NCBI RefSeq assembly: GCF_000233955.1
Contig: NZ_JH376582.1
Location: forward strand, 1 to 64,000
Reading direction: 5' to 3'
DNA length: 64,000 nt
Source of the DNA: Paraprevotella clara YIT 11840
GTDB lineage: Bacteria > Bacteroidota > Bacteroidia > Bacteroidales > Bacteroidaceae
Position numbers and translations under genes: made by a program. This document shows positions 1 to 8,000 of this stretch, piece by piece (the first letter of the stretch is position 1; every line of letters begins with the position of its first letter). The notes beneath the pieces are model-generated. The model ran no database searches, had not been told where the DNA came from, and worked only from the letters and a program-made list of their open reading frames with translations.

Positions 1-353
1 CCTGCCACATTAATCCTCCTTGCTCCTATTGTACCACACAAACTTCATATTGCCCAAAGTGTGGCTGGAGTGCATCAGAAGAAGAATACGAATATCATCT
101 GAATAGGAAACAAGCCCCGTTTGTGTATAAGCATAAAACAGATGAAGAACGCTTTAATGAACTTAAAGATGGTGAATTTGGCTATATCTATGTAGCAAGT
201 GGTAGCAGCATTATTTGCAGAATAAGAGGAAAGCATCCTAACATGAAGCCAAAAGAAATTTATGAGAAACTTCATTTACGTGAAAACCCTGAAATGCCAA
301 GAATGAAAAAATTTACCGATACGGAATTTGAACTTACCTATTTCAACGATTAA
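1..353 (+). CDS. Zinc-ribbon phage protein, 5' end missing
   Basis: The reading frame is open from the window edge (frame starting at base 3) to TAA at 351-353. The first residues read CHINPPCSYC...YCPKCGW, so two CxxC pairs form a probable zinc ribbon near the N-terminus, followed by about 95 residues of mixed charged sequence that I do not recognise. A GTG at 123 could be an internal start, but the cysteine pairs upstream in the same frame argue that the gene begins before the window. The stop codon is one base from the ATG of the helicase gene, so the two are likely co-transcribed in the early operon. Confidence 0.7.
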   Translation, partial: CHINPPCSYCTTQTSYCPKCGWSASEEEYEYHLNRKQAPFVYKHKTDEERFNELKDGEFGYIYVASGSSIICRIRGKHPNMKPKEIYEKLHLRENPEMPRMKKFTDTEFELTYFND

Positions 354-354
354 T

Positions 355-1524
355 ATGTACAAGTTACGTGATTATCAACAGCAAGCCAGTGATGCAGCAG
401 TCAGTTTCTTTGCCAACAAAGCGAAGAAGAACAATGCCATCATGGTACTGCCAACAGGGGCGGGTAAATCAATAGTAATTGCGGATATAGCACATAGACT
501 AAATGACTATGTGCTTATTTTTTGTCCATCACGTGAAATACTCGAGCAAAATTTCAAGAAACTCTGCTCATATGGTATTCTTGATTGCAGTATCTATTCA
601 GCTTCTTTCAACTCAAAGGAAATAAGCCGGATAACATTTGCTACCATCGGTTCTGTGAAGGCTCATCCTGAACTCTTTACCCACTTTAAGAACATCATCG
701 TGGACGAATGCCATCTTGTTAATCACAAAGAGGGAATGTACAAGGATTTCTTTGATGCAGTGAAGTGTAAGGTTCTTGGCTTGACGGCGACTCCTTATAG
801 ATTGTCTTCCTCACGTGATTTCGGCTCTATGTTAAAGTTCATCACCCGTACACGTCCATGTATCTTTTCGGAAGTCATTTATCAGGTACAGATTTCTACT
901 TTGCTCGATATGGGCTATCTGGCGAAACTGGACTACTACGCCATGAATCCTATCGGATGGAACGAACTCAACCTGAAAGTGAACACCACCGGCGCCGACT
1001 ATACCGATAAATCGGTAATCAGAGAATATGAACGGATAGATTTTTACGGTTATCTTGTCCATATTGTCCAAAGGCTTATGAATCCGAAGAGTGGAGTAAG
1101 GCGCAAAGGTATATTGGTATTCACCCGTTTCCTGAAAGAGGCCGAACGGCTCACATGGAGTATTCCGGGCACGGCCATCGTTTCTGGCGAAACACCGAAA
1201 AAAGAACGTGAAAGGGTTCTCGAAGCGTTCAAGGCCGGCGAAATACCTGTCGTGGCCAATGTGGGCGTATTGACCACCGGATTTGACTATCCAGAACTTG
1301 ATACAATTGTTATGGCACGCCCCACAATGTCTTTGGCACTGTGGTATCAGATAGTCGGACGCGCCATCCGTCCCCATCCAAGTAAGAAAGCAGGTTGGAT
1401 TGTTGATTTATGCGGAAACATTAAGCGTTTCGGGGAAGTCAAGGATTTGCGCCTTGTGGACGGCGGCAACGGAAAGTGGGCAGTATATTCCGGTTACAGG
1501 CAATTAACCAATGTGAGATTTTAA
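355..1524 (+). CDS. Superfamily 2 DEAD/DEAH-type DNA helicase
   Basis: This 389-residue protein has the full set of SF2 helicase motifs: Walker A PTGAGKS at 33-39, DECH at 117-120, LTATP at 143-147, and motif VI Q332-xx-GRxxR ending at R339. Such single-chain phage helicases are ATP-driven and act in replication restart, recombination or branch migration (UvsW/RadD-like). I chose ATG 355 because MYKLRDYQQQA matches the usual N-terminus of the family, where the Q-motif-like DYQ lies just after the start; a TTG at 328 would overlap the upstream gene. It heads the replication genes. The exact cellular role cannot be read from the sequence. Confidence 0.9.
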   Translation: MYKLRDYQQQASDAAVSFFANKAKKNNAIMVLPTGAGKSIVIADIAHRLNDYVLIFCPSREILEQNFKKLCSYGILDCSIYSASFNSKEISRITFATIGSVKAHPELFTHFKNIIVDECHLVNHKEGMYKDFFDAVKCKVLGLTATPYRLSSSRDFGSMLKFITRTRPCIFSEVIYQVQISTLLDMGYLAKLDYYAMNPIGWNELNLKVNTTGADYTDKSVIREYERIDFYGYLVHIVQRLMNPKSGVRRKGILVFTRFLKEAERLTWSIPGTAIVSGETPKKERERVLEAFKAGEIPVVANVGVLTTGFDYPELDTIVMARPTMSLALWYQIVGRAIRPHPSKKAGWIVDLCGNIKRFGEVKDLRLVDGGNGKWAVYSGYRQLTNVRF

Positions 1525-1537
1525 ATCAACTAAAACA

Positions 1538-2035
1538 ATGGCACAAAAAACAAAAAAGTCTTTTGTCTTTAATATTGCATGGCAAGAGGTGTTGATGGGT
1601 TATCCATCGGAGGTCAGACTTGAGGTGTACGATGCAATCATAGAATATGTAGCATCGGGGACAATCTCGGAGCTGAAACCGTTGGCTAAGATGGCATTCT
1701 CATTTATTAAGAAGGAAGTAGATAAAAATAAGTTGAAAGAACCCCCAAGTGGCGAAAATCATTGGAATTGGAAAGGAGGTATTACGGATGATAATCATAA
1801 GCAAAGAGAGTCAAGTGAATACAAACATTGGCGAAAAAATGTGTTCAGAAGAGACAATTATACATGCAGGCACTGCGGTAAATATGGCGGGAAGTTGAAT
1901 GCACATCATGTCAAGCCTTTTTCTACATATCCAGATTTAAGATTTAATGTAAACAATGGTGTAACCCTTTGCAGGGAATGCCATATCCAATTACATAAAC
2001 TTGAAAGAGGGTGGATTAAATATTATGAGAAATAG
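1538..2035 (+). CDS. Chimeric protein: DUF6291-like N-terminus fused to HNH endonuclease
   Basis: Residues 8-65 resemble the N-terminal domain of the next gene: both begin SFVF, have AIIEY near the middle and then LKP followed by an alanine-lysine helix. From about residue 72 it switches to a homing-type HNH nuclease: NHWNWKGG at 74-81, CxxC at 110-113, HH at 123-124, an asparagine pair at 139-140, CxxC at 145-148 and H149/H153. The nuclease would cut DNA, metal-dependent, probably at or near the homologous gene. This looks like a homing endonuclease that captured or interrupted a duplicated replication gene. The downstream copy is intact and starts inside this gene's last codons. Confidence 0.85.
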   Translation: MAQKTKKSFVFNIAWQEVLMGYPSEVRLEVYDAIIEYVASGTISELKPLAKMAFSFIKKEVDKNKLKEPPSGENHWNWKGGITDDNHKQRESSEYKHWRKNVFRRDNYTCRHCGKYGGKLNAHHVKPFSTYPDLRFNVNNGVTLCRECHIQLHKLERGWIKYYEK

Positions 2036-2831
2036 TTTTGTTTTTTACGGTAGCTGGTGGGAGGCAATCAAGAATCTGCCGAGAGATGTTCAGGGAGACG
2101 TGCTCACAGCCATAATAGAGTATGGCTTAACAGGAGAAACTACTGGACAACTGAAGCCGATAGCGAAAGCCATGCTGGCTATGGCAAAGACACAAATAGA
2201 TGTCAACAACCAACGGTTTGAGAATGGAAAAAAGGGAGGCAGGCCGAACCAAGTGGAAACCAAAGAGAAACCAAAAGGTAACCAAACCGGAACCAAAGTC
2301 GAACCTAATGTAAATGATAATGTAAATGATAATAATCCCCCCATAAGCCCCCCTAAAGGTGGGCAGGATTTAAATCCGGATGAAGATACACTTTCGGAAA
2401 GGGAGGCGGAATTGAATGCGCGAGAACAGGAATTACTAAAGCGAGAGGCGGCATTAAAGGCCAAAGAGGGCACAAAGCTACCGGACATAAGTTTTGTGTC
2501 GGATGATTTCAAGGACATATTTGAGACATGGCTAAAATACAAGCAGGAAAAACGTGAAAGCTACAAATCGAAAAAGTCCTTGCAAGCATGCTATAAAAAA
2601 CTTCTCACGTTAAGTGGAAACGACCCTGATACAGCCCGTAATGTGGTTGAGCAGTCAATGGCCAACAACTGGTCAGGCTTATTTGGATTAACAGGAAACA
2701 ATCATGGAACAGCAAATCGGAGCAATTATACAAGCAAGCAAGAAGCAAACGCCTACGCTCTTGAACGTTTGCAACAACATAAGCTTGACCTCGAAGCGGG
2801 CTTGGCTGACCAAGTGGAAAGGCCGTTCTGA
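2025..2831 (+). CDS. DUF6291-type phage replication protein
   Basis: The protein has about 268 residues. The N-terminal 70 residues match the DUF6291 pattern (SFVFYGSWWEAI, AIIEY, then GKKGGRPN). A basic linker, a Pro-rich stretch and a charged coiled coil (EREAELNAREQEL and onward) follow, then a C-terminal helical region of about 90 residues. Proteins of this layout sit in replication modules of Bacteroidales phages and resemble replisome organisers, but the function is inferred. ATG 2025 is preferred to TTG 2001 because the homologous segment starts at MRNSFVF. It overlaps the upstream HNH gene by 11 bases and the next gene by 128 bases in another frame. Confidence 0.75.
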   Translation: MRNSFVFYGSWWEAIKNLPRDVQGDVLTAIIEYGLTGETTGQLKPIAKAMLAMAKTQIDVNNQRFENGKKGGRPNQVETKEKPKGNQTGTKVEPNVNDNVNDNNPPISPPKGGQDLNPDEDTLSEREAELNAREQELLKREAALKAKEGTKLPDISFVSDDFKDIFETWLKYKQEKRESYKSKKSLQACYKKLLTLSGNDPDTARNVVEQSMANNWSGLFGLTGNNHGTANRSNYTSKQEANAYALERLQQHKLDLEAGLADQVERPF

Positions 2832-3360
2832 GATAGTGGACGCATTTTCTCCGATGCAATGGGGATATGCCGCCGGTAATCCAGAAAAGGCGTATATGGC
2901 AGATTGTCCCACACTATTGCAGCTTGACGCGCTTTATGGGGGAGGTACTTCCGCCTATTGGGTAGACACACAGGTGTCCGCCCTGTTCGGCTCTTCCAGC
3001 AGCCGTGAAAAGGGCGTTGTGGACGGTATAGGCATATTCTGCCAGTCGTTTTCATCGCAAATATCCGGATTCAAGCTGTCCGAAGTCATGCTGTTCTTCG
3101 CACGCTACAAGGCAGGCCGGTACGATAACTCATACGGCGCATTTGATTCCCGGCGTATAGGTAACGCTTTCTTCAAGGAGTTTGTTCCTGAACGCAACAA
3201 GGAGCTTGATTTAATCAACCGCAACAAGCTTGCTGAAGAAATCGAGCGCAGGAGATTTGTCCCGCCGAAAGGGCATACAAGCTTATCATTAGTGCAAGAA
3301 CTTCGCCGACGTGCCGCCGATGGCGACAAAGAAGCCCTCAGACAACTCACTCCACCATGA
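2704..3360 (+). CDS. DUF6633-like phage replication-module protein
   Basis: This 218-residue protein has an N-terminal segment, MEQQIGAIIQASKKQTPTL, that is reminiscent of DUF6633 proteins of Bacteroidales phages; the C-terminal third has a helical charged tail (LINRNKLAEEIERRR). No catalytic motif is visible. It probably acts with the DUF6291 protein in replication, judging only from neighbourhood. The start lies 128 bases inside the preceding gene in another frame, unusually long for this operon, but the N-terminal region looks like real protein and no better start exists before the conserved-looking part. The stop overlaps the next start as ATGA. Confidence 0.65.
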   Translation: MEQQIGAIIQASKKQTPTLLNVCNNISLTSKRAWLTKWKGRSEIVDAFSPMQWGYAAGNPEKAYMADCPTLLQLDALYGGGTSAYWVDTQVSALFGSSSSREKGVVDGIGIFCQSFSSQISGFKLSEVMLFFARYKAGRYDNSYGAFDSRRIGNAFFKEFVPERNKELDLINRNKLAEEIERRRFVPPKGHTSLSLVQELRRRAADGDKEALRQLTPP

Positions 3361-3548
3361 AACTGACTATTTACTGGGTAACGAAAGACGAATCCATACG
3401 CGCCCGCATCAGGAAGCGTTTCGGCACCCCTTGGGGCATGACCGTCAACAAGGAAACGAAGGTCGAAATACGGGATGAGGATATGGAATTGCTCCGCGAG
3501 GTGGAACGGAGGGGATTCATACAAATCAGATTTAAAAAATCGTTTTAA
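3357..3548 (+). CDS. Small conserved phage protein, 63 residues
   Basis: The protein is basic at both ends with a predicted beta-strand start (MKLTIYWVTKD) and a helix around EDMELLREVERRG. I do not recognise the family. It is translationally coupled to the upstream gene through an ATGA overlap, and the next gene begins one base after its stop, so it is almost certainly a real member of the early operon. Function unknown. Confidence 0.6.
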   Translation: MKLTIYWVTKDESIRARIRKRFGTPWGMTVNKETKVEIRDEDMELLREVERRGFIQIRFKKSF

Positions 3549-3549
3549 C

Positions 3550-3996
3550 ATGAACTATTCAGAAAACCAATGGACACCTGCGGAACTGGAGTTCCTTCAG
3601 GCGCATTACGGTACCATGCCGGTACGCGAGATTTCCGTATTGCTGTCCAAGCACACTTTGCACGGGATATACCAAAAGGCAAGCTCGATCGGTCTTAAAC
3701 GCCGTACTCTCCCGCCAAAGAAAAGGAATCCAGCCAACCGGAAACCGGAGAAGGCCGTCAAGCGGGATGAAACGTTGCACGAACCACGGGAGAAAGAAAA
3801 GCCCAGTTACTATGGCCCCTATGACCCGTCATGCCATTGCAACGAATGCGTGCATTATTCCGCAGGGGAGTACAAATGCCGCTGTTGGCACGTGAAAGGC
3901 CGCCACGGGGATTACAAGGAAGTCCGCCCGAAGGATGCCTCATGCCGTTATTTCATCCCCCTCACCGCATCCACGTCAAGCGGTGAAAGCTATTAG
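3550..3996 (+). CDS. SANT/Myb-like DNA-binding protein with Cys-rich tail
   Basis: The 148 residues divide into two parts. Residues 6-50 (WTPAELEFLQAHYG ... GIYQKASSIGLKR) look like a SANT/Myb-type helix-turn-helix with the usual tryptophan and IGLKR end, as in many phage proteins that bind DNA. A basic linker follows. The C-terminal 45 residues hold seven cysteines (CHCNEC, CRC, then C before RYF), which suggests a metal-binding module. ATG 3550 is chosen because it directly follows the preceding stop and opens with MNYSENQWTP; upstream codons in this frame encode no plausible domain. Confidence 0.65.
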   Translation: MNYSENQWTPAELEFLQAHYGTMPVREISVLLSKHTLHGIYQKASSIGLKRRTLPPKKRNPANRKPEKAVKRDETLHEPREKEKPSYYGPYDPSCHCNECVHYSAGEYKCRCWHVKGRHGDYKEVRPKDASCRYFIPLTASTSSGESY

Positions 3997-4045
3997 CCCA
4001 AGCATCCGCTTATTATCCAAAATCCCCAAAAAACATTATTTTGAC

Positions 4046-4438
4046 ATGCAACAAGGAACAGACAACTTAAATACACTGACCAACATCGTGTACGTACTGA
4101 CCGATGTATTGGAAACCAACCTCATGGATATGCAGGAAGCATTCAAGAAGCAAGGTTGCGCCCTGCGTCACGATGTGAAGCGGAATTATAACACCGCCAT
4201 TCATGCCATCAGGTGCATAAAACGGGATATTGCCCATTTGGAATCTTCAACCCAGGAAAATTTCGGGCATGATGCCGACATTACGAATGCACTCCTTCTT
4301 ACGCTGATAGACAGGTGCGGTGACGATGATGAGCTTGCATTCAGATTCTACAACTACATCAAGTCCTTTCCCTCTAAACTTGGGCTTAGGCTTGAAGTGG
4401 ACGATGCTTTTGATTTTTTAGACGAAAAACAGAAATAG
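4046..4438 (+). CDS. Small helical phage protein of unknown function
   Basis: The protein is about 130 residues and mainly helical, with HDVKRNYNTAIHAIRCIKRD near the middle and an acidic C-terminus (VDDAFDFLDEKQK). I do not recognise it. I chose ATG 4046 (MQQGTDNLNT) because the preceding in-frame codons are Pro- and Ser-rich and overlap the upstream gene. It sits in the early operon between the Cys-rich protein and the interrupted small gene. Confidence 0.55.
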   Translation: MQQGTDNLNTLTNIVYVLTDVLETNLMDMQEAFKKQGCALRHDVKRNYNTAIHAIRCIKRDIAHLESSTQENFGHDADITNALLLTLIDRCGDDDELAFRFYNYIKSFPSKLGLRLEVDDAFDFLDEKQK

Positions 4439-4440
4439 TG

Positions 4441-4587
4441 ATGGAAAAGAAAAAGCAATATAAAGCCATCATCAATCTGATTAAGATTAAGTTTGGAATC
4501 GATGGATAGGCACTTGACACACGGCAGCTTGTTCCGCAAGTAGCCTATGAGATATTTAAAGCAATAGAATTGTCCTGGGCGAAGTGA
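4441..4587 (+). pseudogene. Small gene interrupted by in-frame amber codon
   Basis: ATG 4441 opens 22 codons (MEKKKQYKAIINLIKIKFGI, then DG) that end at TAG 4507-4509. In the same frame another 25 sense codons follow (ALDTRQLVPQVAYEIFKAIE and onward) up to TGA 4585-4587. Both halves have protein-like composition, and the second has no start of its own. Neighbouring genes end with TAG normally (at 2035 and 4438), so the phage does not recode amber generally. The simplest reading is a broken 48-codon gene; readthrough is possible. Confidence 0.4.
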
Positions 4588-4633
4588 GACTGAAAAACGG
4601 CAATGTATATAAACAAAAAGAACTGTTTGATTT

Positions 4634-5557
4634 ATGAATATAGGTTTATTGGCTGTAGATAGCAATTATCCGAATCTTGCTCTTATGAAGATAAGTGCAT
4701 GGCACAAAAAGCAAGGTGATAGGGTGGAATGGTATAACCCGTTCGAACACTATGATAAATTGTATATGGCGAAAGTATTTTCATTTACGGAAGATTACCA
4801 TCAATACATAAACAATGCGGATTGCATAGAGAAAGGTGGAACAGGATATGATATACAGAAGTTTCTTCCGGAACAAATCGACCGGATGCAACCTGATTAC
4901 AGCTTATACCCCTCCATAGACCATAAAACAGCCTACGGTTTTCTTACACGTGGTTGCCCCAATAAATGCAAATGGTGTGTCGTACCCAAAAAAGAGGGAA
5001 ACATACGGCCTTATATGGACATCGAGGAAATAGCCATAGAAGGGCGAAAAAATATTATTCTCATGGACAATAATATACTTGCTTCCGATTACGGATTAAG
5101 TCAGATAGAAAAGATTATCCGTTTGAATTTACATGTAGATTTTAATCAAGGATTAGACGCACGATTAGTTACGGATGATATTGCAAAACTATTAGCTAAG
5201 GTCAAATGGATAAAATGTATAAGATTCGGCTGCGATACACCGAAGCAGATAATTGAATGTGAACGCGCTACGGCTTTAATAGAAAAGTACGGTTACAAGG
5301 GTGAATATTTCTTTTATTGCATTCTTCTTGACGATTTTAAAGAATCATTTAATCGGGTGAATTATTGGAGAAATAAAGGACGTAGGTACCTACCACACGC
5401 CCAACCGTATAGAGATTTAAACAACCCACGGCAGATCCTCCCTCAATGGCAAAAGGATTTAGCAGGATGGGTAGATAAAAAGTGGATATTTAGAACTTGC
5501 GAGTTTAAAGACTTTGAGCCACGAAAAGGATTCAAGTGCAAAGAGTATTTCAAATAA
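4634..5557 (+). CDS. Radical SAM protein with N-terminal B12-binding-like segment
   Basis: The 307 residues carry the radical SAM 4Fe-4S motif CxxxCxxC at C108, C112 and C115, within TRGCPNKCKWCVVP. The N-terminus (MNIGLLAVDSNYPNLALMKI) resembles the Rossmann-like cap of B12-binding radical SAM enzymes. Such enzymes cleave S-adenosylmethionine to start radical chemistry. The substrate is unknown; in a phage early region, nucleotide or tRNA/DNA base modification are reasonable guesses but nothing in the sequence decides this. No QueE-like or other nucleoside pathway partners are visible nearby. Confidence 0.82.
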   Translation: MNIGLLAVDSNYPNLALMKISAWHKKQGDRVEWYNPFEHYDKLYMAKVFSFTEDYHQYINNADCIEKGGTGYDIQKFLPEQIDRMQPDYSLYPSIDHKTAYGFLTRGCPNKCKWCVVPKKEGNIRPYMDIEEIAIEGRKNIILMDNNILASDYGLSQIEKIIRLNLHVDFNQGLDARLVTDDIAKLLAKVKWIKCIRFGCDTPKQIIECERATALIEKYGYKGEYFFYCILLDDFKESFNRVNYWRNKGRRYLPHAQPYRDLNNPRQILPQWQKDLAGWVDKKWIFRTCEFKDFEPRKGFKCKEYFK

Positions 5558-5563
5558 AGTGAT

Positions 5564-5917
5564 ATGAAAAGGGAAGATATTGAAAAAGCGGCGGCAATAT
5601 ATACCGCCCAATCAGAGGACAGCGATTATGCAGAAGTTAGAGACGTTAAACAGGCTTTTGTCAGTGGTGCCAACTGGCGTATAAAATCTGTATGGCACGA
5701 CGCAAGCGAACGACCCAAAGACAGGAACGCCCAATGTCTCGTAGAGGTAAAATCAGGAGGTAGTAGTTTTTTTCTCCTCAGTCAATTTTATCACAGCGGC
5801 GGATTCTCATTTATGTACGGAATAAATAAAATACAACCGAAACGTTGGGCATACATTGAAGATTTGTTACCAAACAAGGAAATAAAAAGTATTGAAAATG
5901 AAAAAGATAATGTTTAA
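5564..5917 (+). CDS. DUF551-like phage protein
   Basis: The 117-residue protein contains VWHDASERPKDRNAQCLVEV, which fits the W-x(n)-E-x-P pattern of DUF551-type proteins common in phage early regions, and ends in a lysine-rich tail. N-terminal helix residues 1-38 contain the EKAAAIYTAQ segment often fused to this domain in Bacteroidales phages. Role unknown. It starts 6 bases after the radical SAM gene and overlaps the next gene by 20 bases. Confidence 0.65.
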   Translation: MKREDIEKAAAIYTAQSEDSDYAEVRDVKQAFVSGANWRIKSVWHDASERPKDRNAQCLVEVKSGGSSFFLLSQFYHSGGFSFMYGINKIQPKRWAYIEDLLPNKEIKSIENEKDNV

Positions 5918-6506
5918 TGACAAATACGGCTTGACACAAGCTGTATTGGAAGGAAGAAAAACGCAGACAAGAAGAATTATATCTAAGGAATTTTTCTCAT
6001 TAGTTTGGGATGAGAGGGAAGATACTTTAGTGTACGAAAACAGCGATGGGGATTTTATTGATATACGAAAATCCAAGTATTGCCATTATAAGGAGGGGAA
6101 AATCGTTGCCATTGCACGAAGCTATAAAGACATGTCTTATGGAGCTTTATGGGACGATTGTCTTGAGTTTGAAGGTGTTGAACCAACAAAACTTGCAGGT
6201 TGGAACAACAAGATGTTTGTCAGGGCAGATTATATGCTTCACCGCATCCGCATCAACAAAGTAAGAATACAGCGGTTGCAGGAAATATCTGATAATGATT
6301 GCATCAAAGAGGGTATATTTGAGGATTCAGGAGATGATAAATTTCCACCGTCCATATTCTATGATTTTGAAGGAAATAAAGATGATGGATTTGATACACC
6401 CCGTGAAGCCTACGCTGCTTTGATAGACAAGATAAGCGGCAAAGGCACATGGGAAAGCAATCCTTATGTGTGGGTATATGAGTTTGAATTAGTAAAATGG
6501 ATATGA
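5898..6506 (+). CDS. ASCH-domain protein
   Basis: The start MKKIMFNDKYGLTQAVLEGR, followed by KTQTRR, is the typical opening of the ASCH fold (PUA-like, RNA-binding) in Bacteroidales phage proteins; the GRKTxTRR stretch lines the presumed ligand cleft. The C-terminal part (REAYAALIDKISGKGTW, then NPYVWVYEFE) also fits the family. ASCH proteins are proposed to bind RNA or modified nucleosides, and some cleave modified cytidines; no such activity can be assigned here. ATG 5898 is preferred over TTG 5892. It overlaps its neighbours by a few bases on both sides. Confidence 0.8.
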   Translation: MKKIMFNDKYGLTQAVLEGRKTQTRRIISKEFFSLVWDEREDTLVYENSDGDFIDIRKSKYCHYKEGKIVAIARSYKDMSYGALWDDCLEFEGVEPTKLAGWNNKMFVRADYMLHRIRINKVRIQRLQEISDNDCIKEGIFEDSGDDKFPPSIFYDFEGNKDDGFDTPREAYAALIDKISGKGTWESNPYVWVYEFELVKWI

Positions 6507-6826
6507 AAGCAAGAATAAAATCAAACGGGCATATAGTGAATGTCAACGAAACGGGAGAACGCGTGATTAGTAAAAACGGTATCGAACGAGTATATATAAG
6601 CGATGATTGCAGTGGAATTTACTATTCCCAGTCGGAACTTGAATTTTTACAAACCAAGAACGAAGACACCATCGACTGGAATCAAGTCCGCATACAGGAG
6701 GCCATAGCGGAAACGCAAGCATTCTGTAATGATAAAACCTTGTCTTGCGAAAAAACATCGAAAATGCCAGTCAGTCAATCCGACGCTTTGGTGGCAGAAC
6801 TAAAAAAGAAAGGAGGACAGGAATGA
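6497..6826 (+). CDS. Small hypothetical early phage protein
   Basis: The 109-residue protein has a beta-rich first half (KARIKSNGHIVNVNE, GIERVYISDD) and a lysine-rich end. I do not recognise the family. Either ATG 6497 or 6503 could be used; both lie just inside the end of the ASCH gene. Its stop overlaps the YopX-like gene as ATGA and an AGGAGG sits a few bases before that junction, so translation of the two is likely coupled. Confidence 0.55.
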   Translation: MDMKARIKSNGHIVNVNETGERVISKNGIERVYISDDCSGIYYSQSELEFLQTKNEDTIDWNQVRIQEAIAETQAFCNDKTLSCEKTSKMPVSQSDALVAELKKKGGQE

Positions 6827-7287
6827 AACGGGAAATCAGATTCAGAGGAAAAAGAATCGAAAACGGCGAATGGGTATTCGGTGACTTAATCCACTTCGGA
6901 AATGGGTGTATAATATATCATGGTTCACAAGAGAATTATGAAATAACCAACAGGACAGATGTAGCCATCGAATATCTTGACGATGAAATTTCAGTTGTCA
7001 ATCCCGATACCGTCGGGCAGTTCACAGGATTGTACGACAAGAACGGAAAAGAGATTTACGAGGGGGATATAGTCAAAACCAAAGAGTATGGAATTGATAT
7101 TCCTAATGGAGTTTTTTGTACCAATGTCGCCGGATACGATACATTTCAAATAAAATGGAACAATGGAGGATTCCACCTGTCAAATGACAAAAGGAATTTT
7201 CGCCTATGCGGAGGTTCACATCTTGAATTTATCAGCAACATCCACGACAACCCCGAACTACTGGAAGGAGGAAGCGATGAAGAATAA
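6823..7287 (+). CDS. YopX family protein
   Basis: The 154 residues begin MKREIRFRGKRIENGEWVFG and continue with GQFTGLYDKNGKEIYEGDIV, which are hallmark stretches of the YopX family (first described in Bacillus phage SPbeta and frequent in phages of Firmicutes and Bacteroidetes). The family folds into beta barrels; its function is not known. ATG 6823 is chosen because it follows a strong AGGAGG and begins the conserved part. It overlaps the next gene by 11 bases. Confidence 0.88.
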   Translation: MKREIRFRGKRIENGEWVFGDLIHFGNGCIIYHGSQENYEITNRTDVAIEYLDDEISVVNPDTVGQFTGLYDKNGKEIYEGDIVKTKEYGIDIPNGVFCTNVAGYDTFQIKWNNGGFHLSNDKRNFRLCGGSHLEFISNIHDNPELLEGGSDEE

Positions 7288-7681
7288 CCAATTATTGAAC
7301 AATTACTACGATTCCTGCAACGCCCTGCTCGAAGCCTTCTGCAAAAAGCACGGCTTCGACTATGAGGATGCGAAGAAAGGTTGGGTCGCCGGATGCGTGG
7401 GCGAAATAGTGTGCTGTGGCGACTATCACTTCAACATGGACGTTATAGTCACCGACTTGAAAGAAAACGCCCCAGAAGGGGAACTGCTGAAATGGTATGA
7501 CTATAACACAGAATGTTCCTTCTTCGGAATAAACGGTTGTAACTACCATTCATGGCTCAAAGGTTGTCCTAAATTGTCAGAAAATGAAATTGAAGAAATC
7601 AGGCAATATCAAAAGATTGTGGAAGACGCCAAAAAGCAATTGGATGAATGTATAACCAAATACAAGGAAGGAGGGTTTTAA
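7277..7681 (+). CDS. Hypothetical early phage protein, Cys-rich
   Basis: The 134 residues include several cysteines (GCVGEIVCCGDY, NGCNYHSWLKGC), a predicted acidic core and a C-terminal coiled helix (EIRQYQKIVEDAKKQLDEC). I recognise no family. ATG 7277 follows GGAGGAAGC, a good ribosome site, and lies in the last codons of the YopX-like gene. The cysteine spacing is not a standard zinc finger. Confidence 0.6.
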   Translation: MKNNQLLNNYYDSCNALLEAFCKKHGFDYEDAKKGWVAGCVGEIVCCGDYHFNMDVIVTDLKENAPEGELLKWYDYNTECSFFGINGCNYHSWLKGCPKLSENEIEEIRQYQKIVEDAKKQLDECITKYKEGGF

Positions 7682-7683
7682 AA

Positions 7684-7998
7684 ATGGAAATATCAGATTT
7701 ACTCAAAGACAAAAGTAGTGTATTGAGATATATCCTGCAAACAATCACTTCAAGCCAAAAGAATGCCGCCGGACTGAGGGGCATGAAACAAAGAGGGTTC
7801 AGCAATGAAGGCATGCTTGAAAAAGTAATCGAAGTGACTGCCATCCAGTCCGAACAGATTCAATCATTGGCTTTAATCGCTTTGGTGGGACTGCAAAGCC
7901 GTGACTTCGATTCGCAAGTTGCCGAGATGATGAACAAGATGGGACGAGGTGAAGAAGCATTGCGTATTATGGTGGATAAAAAGCTGAAAGGAGAATAA
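7684..7998 (+). CDS. Small helical phage protein
   Basis: The 104-residue all-helical-looking protein (MEISDLLKDKSSVLRYILQT, later KKLKGE at the end) begins two bases after the upstream stop, preceded by AAGGAGGG. No family recognised. It contains a hydrophobic helix (SLALIALVGLQ) that looks amphipathic rather than membrane-spanning. Confidence 0.58.
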   Translation: MEISDLLKDKSSVLRYILQTITSSQKNAAGLRGMKQRGFSNEGMLEKVIEVTAIQSEQIQSLALIALVGLQSRDFDSQVAEMMNKMGRGEEALRIMVDKKLKGE

Positions 7999-8000
7999 AT

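Noticed and set aside
832-1377. 181-codon open frame opposite the helicase
   Set aside because: The helicase has all motifs in the other strand; this frame has no domain or ribosome site.
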